NCBI GenBank assembly: GCA_021734325.1
Contig: JAIPJF010000021.1
Coordinates: forward strand, 1-64,000
Length of the DNA stretch: 64,000 nt
Direction of reading: 5' to 3'
DNA from: Fidelibacterota bacterium
Lineage (GTDB): Bacteria > Fidelibacterota > UBA8477 > JABMPR01
Part shown: positions 43,391-51,589 of the stretch, in pieces
Position numbering within the stretch: the stretch's first letter is position 1
How the letters are laid out: each line of letters starts with the position of its first letter
The notes under the pieces: generated by a model
The model's database searches: none
What the model was told of the DNA's origin: nothing
The model's input: only the letters and a program-made list of their open reading frames with translations
Translations under genes and position numbers: made by a program

Positions 43391-44934
43391 CAAAAAGATT
43401 TGTCCTGCTGGCTCTCGTATTCCCGAGCCTCTTGTTTGTTAGTTGTGATGCCATCAATCCCAAAGATGGCGATCTGGTCGATTTCAGCTGCGAAGGATGT
43501 CACACCAATGCAGCAGCACTCACTCGAATTATTTCCAGCTTGGATCTGGAGGTCGAGGCTGAAGAGAGTGCGGCCCCTGGCTGAGGTGGCGGAGCGGAGT
43601 CGTTGACTCTCAAGGACAAGGTCTATATTAAAATTAACGCGACAGCAAATATTACGTCATTTGCCGACATTGATCCCACCCATGCCAGCATCGGATGTAC
43701 CGGTTGTCATGGTGGTCTATCGCCAGTTGATGCCTCAGATGATACATCAGCCTATCGCGCAGCTCATGCTGGCGTGAGTCGCGATCCTTCAGCTATTGGC
43801 GAGGAAGGCTGTAGTGGTGGTCTCTGTCATGGGGACATCGTTCGCAGGAATGAAACCAGCCTACACAGCAATCTCTGGGGCGAAAAGGCCCATGTAGCTC
43901 GCAGAAATGGCTATGCAACATTTGAAAGCTGCCCGGCTGAGATCCAGGATGGTTTTTCAAAGGATTGTTCCAGCTGCCACACAACCTGTGGTCAGTGTCA
44001 CATCAGCCGACCCAATGCCGCCGGTGGTGGTTTCATGGAAAATCGTCTGGGATACAGTCATAAATTCATCAGGACACCCAGTGAAGAGAATGTTTGTACA
44101 GCCTGCCACGGATCCCGTGTAGGTGATGACTGGAATGCCAATCAGGAACGTGTTCCCGGTAATGTCCCAGATGCACACAACCAGAATGGATTTAGCTGTC
44201 TGGATTGCCACGAAGAGGATTTTCATGGCAACGGTCCCTCAGACGCTGAATACACATCCCGATACGCTGTGCAGGATATTCCACAATGCACTAATTGTCA
44301 TCAGGGTGATCATGATGACAATGCTTTTCATGCTGAACATTGGCCAAACGCCGATGCAAGTGATGGTGCTGACCTGGCCTGCTTCGTGTGTCATTCACAA
44401 CAATACAATAATTGCAATACCTGTCATGCAGGGACCTGGAAAAGTGAGTATGAAGCCGACAATTCGGGTGAATACAGAGTTTATCCTCAATTCAAATTGG
44501 GGAAGAATCCCTATTATGGCGTAGCGGATCATCCACACACCGACGCTAAGTGGATCACAGTGAGACACGTTCCTGTCTCTCCTGATGCATTTAAAAATTG
44601 GAATGTCGATCCCTGGGATATTGAGACCATGCCCGATACACGGAATATGGAAACCTGGAAGTACTCCAGTCCTCACAATATCCAGCGCTGGACAAGCAGA
44701 ACTCTAGTGGACTCGACCTGGCAAGATTCAGCTGGATACACGACAGGCACCTGTAATGACAATTGCCACATGCATGGGTCTTTCGGGCCTGGAACGATGC
44801 AGAATGTTGGTATATACTTAACGGACAACGACATGTTGCATGACATCACGAACGATAACCTGAGCAATGAGATTGAAGCCAATGCTTTGACCAGCCTGGG
44901 CACTCAAAGCGGAAGTTGTGCAGTATGTCATTAG
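43381..44934 (+). CDS. Multiheme c-type cytochrome lipoprotein with in-frame UGA (candidate selenoprotein)
   Basis: One reading frame of 517 codons, interrupted only by TGA at 43582-43584 (codon 68). The N-terminal part has a lipoprotein signal (LLFVSC, Cys 22) and a first heme site CEGCH. After the TGA, the same frame continues through GGGAESL and CTGCH, CSSCH, CGQCH, CTACH, CLDCH, CTNCH, CFVCH, CNTCH, a final CAVCH next to the stop, plus variant sites CSGGLCH and CNDNCH: ten CXXCH and two variants. The downstream part alone has no signal peptide and could not receive heme, so it must be translated with the start. A SECIS-like hairpin follows the TGA, suggesting selenocysteine; a sequencing error, natural nonsense mutation or readthrough are the alternatives. 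It is coupled to the MerR gene and followed by a rhodanese lipoprotein. A role in extracellular electron transfer is likely. Confidence 0.75.
43596..43610 (+). promoter_or_regulatory. SECIS-like hairpin after in-frame UGA
   Basis: GAGTC-GTT-GACTC (43597-43609), extended by a G-U pair (43596/43610). The stem begins 11 bases after the TGA, and the apical loop begins 17 bases after it with G first. From memory, bacterial SECIS elements need an apical loop about 16-37 bases downstream, a 4-16 bp upper stem and G within the first two loop bases; all hold. Confidence 0.5.
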
Positions 44935-44977
44935 TAATATCCCATAAAGAACAAGTTAATAAACCTAAGGAGGGGAA

Positions 44978-45949
44978 ATGAAACTTGATTGGAGACTAGT
45001 ACTGGTAATGGTGCTTTCATTAGGGCTTATGGTAAGCTGTGAGAGTACAGATGATGAAGAAACAGCAGCCACAGCATTTGAGACCTTGAGTAAATACATG
45101 GTTGACAATGATATGGATGCCACAACCGTTGTTGCAGGTTGGACTATTGGTGCCTCGACACTTTCCGGAAATGAAGCGAACTATTTCGTAGTAGATATTC
45201 GTTCAGCCGATGTGTATGCCACTGGTCATATTCCTGGTGCAGTTAACTGTGCCAGAACAGACATATTAACGACAGTTGAAGATGGAAATACCAATAATCT
45301 TCCTGTTGTTGTGACCTGTTATTCTGGCCAATCTGCGACTCTTGCTGTCGTAGCTTTACGCTTAAGTGGGTACACAGACGCCAAGTCGCTTTTATGGGGA
45401 ATGAGTGGCTGGGCCACGCAATTTGACTCATGGTCAAGCAAAGTTGATAGTGTCGCAAAGGGAAATACAAACTGGGTGACAACTGCTGCCCCTACCCATC
45501 TTTCTGGCAATGCTGAGCCGGAGATTGTAACTGAGTATACGGATGGTAGTGCAATTCTGGCTGAACGTGTGGAACTTATGTTAGCGTCAACAAAAAGCGT
45601 TGCGGGCGCGGATGTGTTAGCTGCACCAGAAAATTATGAGATCATTAACTTCTGGGGTGCAACAGATTATGATCACTATGGTCATATTGCAGGTGCCTAT
45701 CAGGTTACTCCAGATCCAAATGAATTAACAATTGCGAATGATGGATTAGATATTCTTGATCCTGCGCAGACCATTGTAACCTATTGCTGGACTGGTCAAA
45801 CTTCGGGCATGGTGACTTCATGGTTGCGAGTCCTTGGATATGATGCTACCAGTTTGTCAAATGGTGCAAACAGCATGATTTACCATAAACTCGAAGGTCA
45901 TAAATGGGGAGCTTTAGCTACCAGTTATGATATGGAAACGGGTTTATAA
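44978..45949 (+). CDS. Tandem rhodanese-like lipoprotein
   Basis: A 323-residue lipoprotein (lipobox LGLMVSCES, Cys about 21) behind a strong AAGGAGGGG ribosome site. It contains two rhodanese folds: residues about 60-160 (YFVVDIRSADVYATGHIPGAVN, then Cys in VTCYSGQSATLAV) and about 210-310 (NFWGATDYDHYGHIAGA, then Cys in VTYCWTGQTSGMV). Both keep a loop Cys, but the loops read C(Y/W)(S/T)GQ(S/T) instead of CRxGxR, so thiosulfate specificity is doubtful. Rhodanese lipoproteins next to outer-membrane cytochromes are known from Geobacter-type electron conduits (ext clusters). It probably handles sulfur or selenium species or acts as a redox partner outside the cytoplasm. It is 43 bases after the cytochrome gene and ends at a terminator. 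Confidence 0.8.
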   Translation: MKLDWRLVLVMVLSLGLMVSCESTDDEETAATAFETLSKYMVDNDMDATTVVAGWTIGASTLSGNEANYFVVDIRSADVYATGHIPGAVNCARTDILTTVEDGNTNNLPVVVTCYSGQSATLAVVALRLSGYTDAKSLLWGMSGWATQFDSWSSKVDSVAKGNTNWVTTAAPTHLSGNAEPEIVTEYTDGSAILAERVELMLASTKSVAGADVLAAPENYEIINFWGATDYDHYGHIAGAYQVTPDPNELTIANDGLDILDPAQTIVTYCWTGQTSGMVTSWLRVLGYDATSLSNGANSMIYHKLEGHKWGALATSYDMETGL

Positions 45950-45988
45950 AACCTGTTTGAATAGCAACTATTCATATGGCCTAAATGA

Positions 45989-46024
45989 GGGGAGCCGAAT
46001 TATATTCGGCTCCCTTTACTTTTA
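45989..46024 (+). terminator. Rho-independent terminator after rhodanese gene
   Basis: A 10-bp stem GGGAGCCGAA / TTCGGCTCCC with a 5-base loop, followed by TTTACTTTT. It separates the MerR-cytochrome-rhodanese unit from the conduit operon. Confidence 0.85.
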
Positions 46025-46122
46025 ACGATTTATGTTGTTCTGTTGTCAGGAAATATGTTCGATACGATTGAGTGGGGACAAGCCTCCTCGATCCTCACGC
46101 TTAGCTTAAGAGAACCTATGTT

Positions 46123-47142
46123 ATGTTAAAAATGATTCTCCGACCAAGATTCACCTTTCTCCTGTCCTTGATTTTCATGCTCGCACAGCCACTTCATAGT
46201 GATCAGGCTGATTCTGAAAATTGCTCCCTTTGCCACGATCTTGCATCTCTGGTATTAATGGGGGACACAGGCTCGTTCAGGAATTTAGAGATTTCAAGCA
46301 ATTCTTATAGACATTCAACACATAGAAATGTGATTTGCCGGGATTGTCATACCGATATCAATACATTCCCACACCCGACAACGGTTCAAAAAGTTGATTG
46401 CGCAAAAAATTGTCACATCACAAAACCTTTCGCATTGACTGGCTATTCACATGTGGATCAATCAGAAGCACATGCCATCAGTGCCCACGGGAAAAATCCA
46501 AAATATTCAGACCAGAAAAATGCCAGTAAGCCTGATTGCAAATATTGCCATGACAATACCTTTAGAAATGTCATTGAGGATGAAGTGTTGGCCGCTAACA
46601 GCAAACACTGTGGTCGCTGCCATGAGGATGCTGGTCTGGCCGGGGTAATTTTGCACGTAAGTTCACATTCCGGACATCGTTCAGCTTCTGCATCTGTTAA
46701 GGTCGTTGAATTATGTTCCTCCTGTCATGCTGATGAAAGTCGTATGAAAAATTTTGATGTAAACCTGACTCAGGTCAGCGGATATGAAAATCAATTTCAT
46801 GGCAAAGCCTTAAAGCGAGGAATGGACAATGTTGCCAATTGTATGGATTGCCACCGCAATCACCTGAATTTACCGGCAGATGATCCAAATTCCAGTATTC
46901 ACCCCAACAACATACAAATGACCTGTAGCGCCAATACTTACTGCCATAGCAATGCCACAGCCAAATTTACAGCAGCAGCCATCCACTCGAAACCGACACC
47001 TTCAAACAATCCCATCGCATTTTATGTTGAGTGGGGCTTTATCCTTTTGACTGCAGGCACCATGGCGATGCTATTCGCCCACATCTTTCTTGATTTTGGC
47101 CGATGGGTTGGGGACGCGTGGATGCGGAGGAGAAAACAATGA
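46123..47142 (+). CDS. Membrane-anchored multiheme cytochrome c (about 8 heme sites)
   Basis: A 339-residue protein with a signal peptide (to LHSDQ, about 27), a periplasmic heme domain and one C-terminal membrane helix (FILLTAGTMAMLFAHIF) followed by a basic tail. Heme sites: CSLCH, CRDCH, CKYCH, CGRCH, CSSCH and CMDCH, plus CAKNCH (CX3CH) and CSANTYCH (CX5CH), the last uncertain. The design matches the N-terminal part of CbcL-type proteins, and the next gene supplies the missing cytochrome b part: a split version of the fused protein encoded at 57397-59343. It likely oxidises menaquinol with that partner and passes electrons to the periplasm. First gene of an eight-gene operon; the stop overlaps the next start (ATGA). 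Confidence 0.88.
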   Translation: MLKMILRPRFTFLLSLIFMLAQPLHSDQADSENCSLCHDLASLVLMGDTGSFRNLEISSNSYRHSTHRNVICRDCHTDINTFPHPTTVQKVDCAKNCHITKPFALTGYSHVDQSEAHAISAHGKNPKYSDQKNASKPDCKYCHDNTFRNVIEDEVLAANSKHCGRCHEDAGLAGVILHVSSHSGHRSASASVKVVELCSSCHADESRMKNFDVNLTQVSGYENQFHGKALKRGMDNVANCMDCHRNHLNLPADDPNSSIHPNNIQMTCSANTYCHSNATAKFTAAAIHSKPTPSNNPIAFYVEWGFILLTAGTMAMLFAHIFLDFGRWVGDAWMRRRKQ

Positions 47143-47831
47143 GTCGTGAATATACTCGTTTCAGCGTAAATCAGCGTCTACAACACTTTTTCATGTTTGT
47201 CCCCTTCATCATTCTTGTTATCACGGGTTTTCCTATCAAGTATCCAGAGAGTAGTTTTGGGAGCTTTGTTTTTGCAGCCATTGGCGGAATTGAAACGGCA
47301 AGAAGTGTACACCGTTTTGCGGCTGCCATCATGATCCTGGATTTTGTGTTTCACGTCGCTTATGTTGCCTACAATATTCTGGTGAATAGGGCACCGCTCT
47401 CAAAATTATATCTATTACCAGGCAAGAAGGATGCTCAGGATATTCTCAAGAATTTGAAGTATTTTCTTTTCCTCAGTGATGAACGCCCGAGATTTCATAA
47501 ATTCTCATATATAGAAAAATTTGACTATTGGGCCGTTTTCTGGGGTATGTTCATCATGGCTGGAAGTGGGATCATTTTGTGGTTTCCAGTGGAATTCAGC
47601 CGTATTGTACCAGGTGTGGTCATTCAGATCGCCTATATCGCCCATAGTGATGAAGCACTGCTCGCGTTCCTGGCCATAATAATATGGCATTTTTATAATG
47701 TCCACTTCAACCCCCGGGTTTGGCCGGCAAATAAGGTCTGGTATAAAGGGACCCTGACTGAAGAGGAGATGGAACACGAACATCCCATGGAACTGGAAGA
47801 GATAAAAGAGAAAGAAAAGGAAGAAAGATGA
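47139..47831 (+). CDS. Cytochrome b subunit (FdnI/HydC/CbcL-type)
   Basis: A 230-residue integral inner-membrane protein with four main hydrophobic helices. Likely heme b ligands: His in QRLQHFFMF (helix 1), two His in SVHRFAAAIMILDFVFHVAY (helix 2) and His in IIWHFYNVHF (last helix), the arrangement of diheme quinol-oxidising subunits. The long charged tail (EEEMEHEHPMELEEIKEKEK) is unusual. The ATG at 47139 overlaps the previous stop; the longer frame from 47103 is inside the upstream gene. With the multiheme c protein before it, it should form a menaquinol:cytochrome c oxidoreductase feeding the conduit. Confidence 0.88.
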   Translation: MSREYTRFSVNQRLQHFFMFVPFIILVITGFPIKYPESSFGSFVFAAIGGIETARSVHRFAAAIMILDFVFHVAYVAYNILVNRAPLSKLYLLPGKKDAQDILKNLKYFLFLSDERPRFHKFSYIEKFDYWAVFWGMFIMAGSGIILWFPVEFSRIVPGVVIQIAYIAHSDEALLAFLAIIIWHFYNVHFNPRVWPANKVWYKGTLTEEEMEHEHPMELEEIKEKEKEER

Positions 47832-48625
47832 AGCGATTCCCGAAAATCTTATATGGCCTGGGGGTCCTGTGCCTGGGTATCTTCCTTTCCATTTCCCTGA
47901 TCAATAAAGCCACCTCACACGACACTGCCCATGTCGAAGTTGCACCAGCAGACACTCTGTTCCCTGATTATGTCAAGATGTTCAATACCTATTATAAACA
48001 ATTTGAGAACCGGAAAGGGCATTTTCATCAAACGGCTGAGCGAACGATGTTACCAATGGAAAAACAGGAAAATTGTTTAACCTGTCATTCCTTGTGGCCA
48101 CATCAGAAAGATAATCGGACAAGGGCCTTCAATAATCAGCATTCCCGCTATATGACCTGTATGGTTTGTCATATAGATGAACAGGTTGGTCGTCCCGTGA
48201 AATTTGAATGGTATGACTTTGGCGTAGATAACTCCATTACCCGTGAAGGGCCGTTCGGTATTGAAAGAATTGCAGATAAAGGTCTTAGTGCAGAGGAGAA
48301 TTTTATTACCAGGATAGTTCCGATTATTGTTGACGGGGATATTAAAAGTAGATTGTTCGCCACATACGAAACGCCTGTTTATCGTCAATTTCGTGAGGAT
48401 TCCCGAGCCGGTGTGACTGTCAATGCCCAGGAAGTACGCAAACAGGCAGAAGCTTTGCTGGGAAAAACGCCGCTCACGTGCTCCCAATGTCATGCTGAAG
48501 CATCTCAATTTCCCTGGGCGGAGTTGGGATTTGCAGGAATGCGGGCAGATGAAATGTTACACTCGGCCGTGGTCGGTATGGTAGAAAAATACGAGAATTT
48601 TTATTTTCCAGCTGTTTTTGAATAA
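47828..48625 (+). CDS. Triheme c-type cytochrome, membrane-anchored
   Basis: A 265-residue protein with an N-terminal hydrophobic anchor (LYGLGVLCLGIFLSISLI) and no clear cleavage site. Three CXXCH sites are present: CLTCH and CMVCH close together (about 82-115) and CSQCH (about 218). The rest carries no known domain, and the 100 residues between the second and third sites are unusually free of Cys. It is likely a periplasmic shuttle or connector between the quinol-oxidising pair and the outer-membrane cytochromes. The start overlaps the previous stop (ATGA). Confidence 0.82.
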   Translation: MKRFPKILYGLGVLCLGIFLSISLINKATSHDTAHVEVAPADTLFPDYVKMFNTYYKQFENRKGHFHQTAERTMLPMEKQENCLTCHSLWPHQKDNRTRAFNNQHSRYMTCMVCHIDEQVGRPVKFEWYDFGVDNSITREGPFGIERIADKGLSAEENFITRIVPIIVDGDIKSRLFATYETPVYRQFREDSRAGVTVNAQEVRKQAEALLGKTPLTCSQCHAEASQFPWAELGFAGMRADEMLHSAVVGMVEKYENFYFPAVFE

Positions 48626-48632
48626 GGATTGC

Positions 48633-49514
48633 ATGAAGCGCAATATACAATATAAAATATTATTAATACTAAACATGTGTTTGGTATTAATACCTATCGG
48701 GTTTGCGCAGGAAATAGAATTTTCGCAAGTACTGAGTGTAAAAGCTGATTTTAATTTCCCAACGGACATCTGTGGCAATGAAAATGGAGACGCATTTGTC
48801 CTTGATGCCTTGAATGACCGCGTGGTAAAAATCGCGGCATCCGGTCGCAGCAGTGAAATAAAGCCACAGCGAGATACTTTCTATAAGGCGGTCGGTATTG
48901 CCTGGATCGATAGTGAACTCTGGATTGCTGATACGCCTCGTTCAAGACTGATAAATCTGGCACTAAACGGCCGGATAAAGCAGATCATTGAATTAGGGCA
49001 CGATATCGAACCAGTTGACCTGACAGGGATCAACGGGAATCTTGTAGTCACCGACCGTAAAAAGCATAGCATAACGGTACTTGATAAGCAGGGAACTGAG
49101 AAATATCACTGGGGAAAACGAGGAGATAAAGTAGGGGAGTTCATTAACCCTGGTTTTATTACCACTGGCCCTGAGAATAATATGATTGTCTCTGATATTC
49201 TAAACCGCAGGGTGATGTCCTATTCTCCAAGCGGTAGATTCCCCCAAATGATTGTCAAATCTGGTGTCGAAAGCGGCCAGATACTGAGACCAAAGGGTGT
49301 TGCCCTGGATAGTGAAAAGCGTGTCTGGGTGGTGGATGGATATACTGGATCGCTCCAGGCATTTTCAGTATCAGGAAAGTTCCAGGCTCTTGCCTACAGT
49401 CAGGGAAAGGTGATCAGACTTTTAACCCCCATGGGTATCTGGATTGATAAAAAGGATCGCATCTGGATCGTCGAATCCAATGCGAATACTGTGAGTCTCT
49501 GGCAGAAAAAATGA
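48633..49514 (+). CDS. Secreted NHL-repeat beta-propeller protein
   Basis: About 293 residues. ATG 48633 has AAGGA upstream; TTG 48618 is less likely. A signal peptide (to GFAQE) precedes six-bladed NHL-type repeats: DICGNENGDAFVLDALNDRVVKI, IAWIDSELWIADTPRSRLI, GNLVVTDRKKHSITVLD, MIVSDILNRRVMSYSP, RVWVVDGYTGSLQAF and RIWIVESNANTVSLW. There are no heme sites. NHL propellers commonly act as protein-binding scaffolds and are often found in electron-conduit operons, where they may position cytochromes. The stop overlaps the next start (ATGATG). Confidence 0.82.
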   Translation: MKRNIQYKILLILNMCLVLIPIGFAQEIEFSQVLSVKADFNFPTDICGNENGDAFVLDALNDRVVKIAASGRSSEIKPQRDTFYKAVGIAWIDSELWIADTPRSRLINLALNGRIKQIIELGHDIEPVDLTGINGNLVVTDRKKHSITVLDKQGTEKYHWGKRGDKVGEFINPGFITTGPENNMIVSDILNRRVMSYSPSGRFPQMIVKSGVESGQILRPKGVALDSEKRVWVVDGYTGSLQAFSVSGKFQALAYSQGKVIRLLTPMGIWIDKKDRIWIVESNANTVSLWQKK

Positions 49515-51589
49515 TGAATATTCACACCAGATCATCTGCTCTGTTATTCCTGTTAATCCTGGTTCCCGGTCTTTGCTTTGCTCAACCCAGGAGCAGAGAT
49601 CGTCAGTTAAGCTTTGATTGTGTCGTCTGTCATGTTGGTTGGCATGACAATATTGATAAAGCCAAATCCCTTCTACCCGAACCAAAGGCACCCATCCAGA
49701 TCGAGGGCCTGCCTGCCCATGTGCCTGTATTGGACATGTGTGTTACCTGTCATGATGGAACCGTAGAGGATTCACGAGAAGTTTTTTCATCCAACAATCA
49801 CCAATTGAAGGGTATGGATCCTGGTAAAATTTCAGTTCGTGATTTGCCGCTGGATAAAAATAATCAGATCTATTGTGGTACCTGTCACACACCACATTCC
49901 TTGAAACCTGACCAGCCTGGTGGTCTGGCACCCTTCATGCGAGTCGACCCAAAAAATTCATCACTCTGTCTTAATTGTCACAGTGAACAGGCGAAAGACC
50001 ACTTTAATCACCCCATCCACATCAAAGTGCAGGCCAATCATAAAATGCCACCGGATACCTACTTTGGCGAAAATAATACCATTGAATGCATGACCTGTCA
50101 TCCCATTCATGGAAAACAGGGAACGATTGGAGTTACTGGTGATGATCGAACAGAGCTATGTTCTGCATGTCACGAGGACTATTTCAGTGTTGCATCAACA
50201 GACCATGACCTGACCCAGATGACGAAAAATAGATCAGGCAGAATTGGTCCCAGTTTTGAGGACAGAGATGTCTGTGCTTCATGTCACCAGAGCCACAATG
50301 GGAAAGGTGAACACATGTGGGCCATGGATCTTAATCAGACAGATGGAGCGAATGGCTACTGTATTGGCTGTCATAGCGAGACTGGACTGGGCAAATCCAA
50401 ACTGTATATCCATTCGGGCCATAAAGTAAGCGGAGCGAAGATTCGAAAGAATGTACCTGCACTGGGAATCAGCATAAATGATCAAATTCTCTGTACAAGC
50501 TGCCATGATCCTCATCAATGGGAGTTTTCAGGGAAGCATGCGGTGACCGAGGCCAATGAAGAAGGTACAGAATATACGTCATTTTTAAGACTCCCTGATG
50601 ATGCTCAGGGACAATTATGCTTAGCCTGCCATTCAGAAAAATCAAGCATCAGAGACTCTGATCACAGTGTTGTCCGGGAAGGTTTTCAGCAGCATTTTCG
50701 CGGTGAAAGTAAATTCAGGGGTCAGTGCTCTGCCTGTCATGAAACTCACGGGCTGGCAGGATATACAGGCGAAGAGAACGTCCCCAAGGGTGACCTGGCC
50801 AGGGAACTTTGTGAATCTTGTCATTCAGAGGCTCATTTCCCGACTTCTGTTGGTGGCTTCGACCATCCTTTAGGTGCTGCACTTCAAGCGGGAATTGGGT
50901 TGCCCGGGTACAATGGAACGCTCAGTTGCATCACTTGCCATGATCCCCATACCTGGGGTCAGGTCAGGGAGAAATCACCAAATGTCGATCTGGATGGTAC
51001 AGATGCAAATTCATTTCTCCGTATCTCGAATTGGCCTGAACCAAACCTCTGTCTTTCCTGCCATGGAGAGCAGAAAGGGGTCCGGAATACTGATCATGAC
51101 CTCACAGATGATAATCATAGTTCATGCTCTTTCTGTCATTCAGCCCACAATGCACAAGCTGAATATGGAATCCTTAGATATTGGGTGGAATCAAAAGGCA
51201 GGTCGTATAATGAGAGATTCTGCTTTGCCTGTCACCAGGAGGGTGCCATTGGAGAAAAAAGGATCCCCAGGGCCTGGGAACATCCCCATGAATATGGAAC
51301 AGTAGCTCTTACAGAACGCGGTGATGGGAAGTGGATCGATTTCCCCCTGTTCAGTGAGGAAAAACCACAGGAAAATTTTGGATTCATAGACTGCTTTACC
51401 TGTCATGACCCACATAAATGGTCATTCAATGATCAGATTAAACCCAGTTCGGGAAATGATGAAGGTGACTTTATGTCATCATTTCTGAGAAATCCCAGCT
51501 CAGAAACCTTATGTACAGATTGTCATGGTATTGGTGCACTCTGGAAGTATAACTATTACCATGACCCGGTTAAGAGGAAACGTTACTAA
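49511..51589 (+). CDS. Large multiheme c-type cytochrome (18 CXXCH)
   Basis: A 692-residue exported protein (signal peptide to LCFAQ, about 25). Eighteen CXXCH sites are spread evenly, many as doubled-motif units (CxxCHDPHxW...L), e.g. CITCHDPHTW and CFTCHDPHKW, plus extra His between them for axial ligation. This regular paralogous-repeat layout is common in outer-membrane cytochromes that form heme wires. No lipobox is evident, so it may be periplasmic, lodged in the barrel, or secreted. It is the largest heme carrier in the operon and, together with the barrel at 52605 and the 12-heme protein at 54203, a candidate core of a porin-cytochrome complex. Confidence 0.92.
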   Translation: MMNIHTRSSALLFLLILVPGLCFAQPRSRDRQLSFDCVVCHVGWHDNIDKAKSLLPEPKAPIQIEGLPAHVPVLDMCVTCHDGTVEDSREVFSSNNHQLKGMDPGKISVRDLPLDKNNQIYCGTCHTPHSLKPDQPGGLAPFMRVDPKNSSLCLNCHSEQAKDHFNHPIHIKVQANHKMPPDTYFGENNTIECMTCHPIHGKQGTIGVTGDDRTELCSACHEDYFSVASTDHDLTQMTKNRSGRIGPSFEDRDVCASCHQSHNGKGEHMWAMDLNQTDGANGYCIGCHSETGLGKSKLYIHSGHKVSGAKIRKNVPALGISINDQILCTSCHDPHQWEFSGKHAVTEANEEGTEYTSFLRLPDDAQGQLCLACHSEKSSIRDSDHSVVREGFQQHFRGESKFRGQCSACHETHGLAGYTGEENVPKGDLARELCESCHSEAHFPTSVGGFDHPLGAALQAGIGLPGYNGTLSCITCHDPHTWGQVREKSPNVDLDGTDANSFLRISNWPEPNLCLSCHGEQKGVRNTDHDLTDDNHSSCSFCHSAHNAQAEYGILRYWVESKGRSYNERFCFACHQEGAIGEKRIPRAWEHPHEYGTVALTERGDGKWIDFPLFSEEKPQENFGFIDCFTCHDPHKWSFNDQIKPSSGNDEGDFMSSFLRNPSSETLCTDCHGIGALWKYNYYHDPVKRKRY

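Noticed and set aside
43582-43584. Reassigned genetic code (UGA as Trp or Gly)
   Set aside because: UGA clearly ends genes elsewhere in the window, for instance at the tight overlaps at 12835, 47831 and 49514.
43603-44934. Separate gene starting at TTG 43603 downstream of the UGA
   Set aside because: It is in the same frame as the upstream 67-codon piece, has no ribosome site, and would lack the signal peptide needed for heme attachment.
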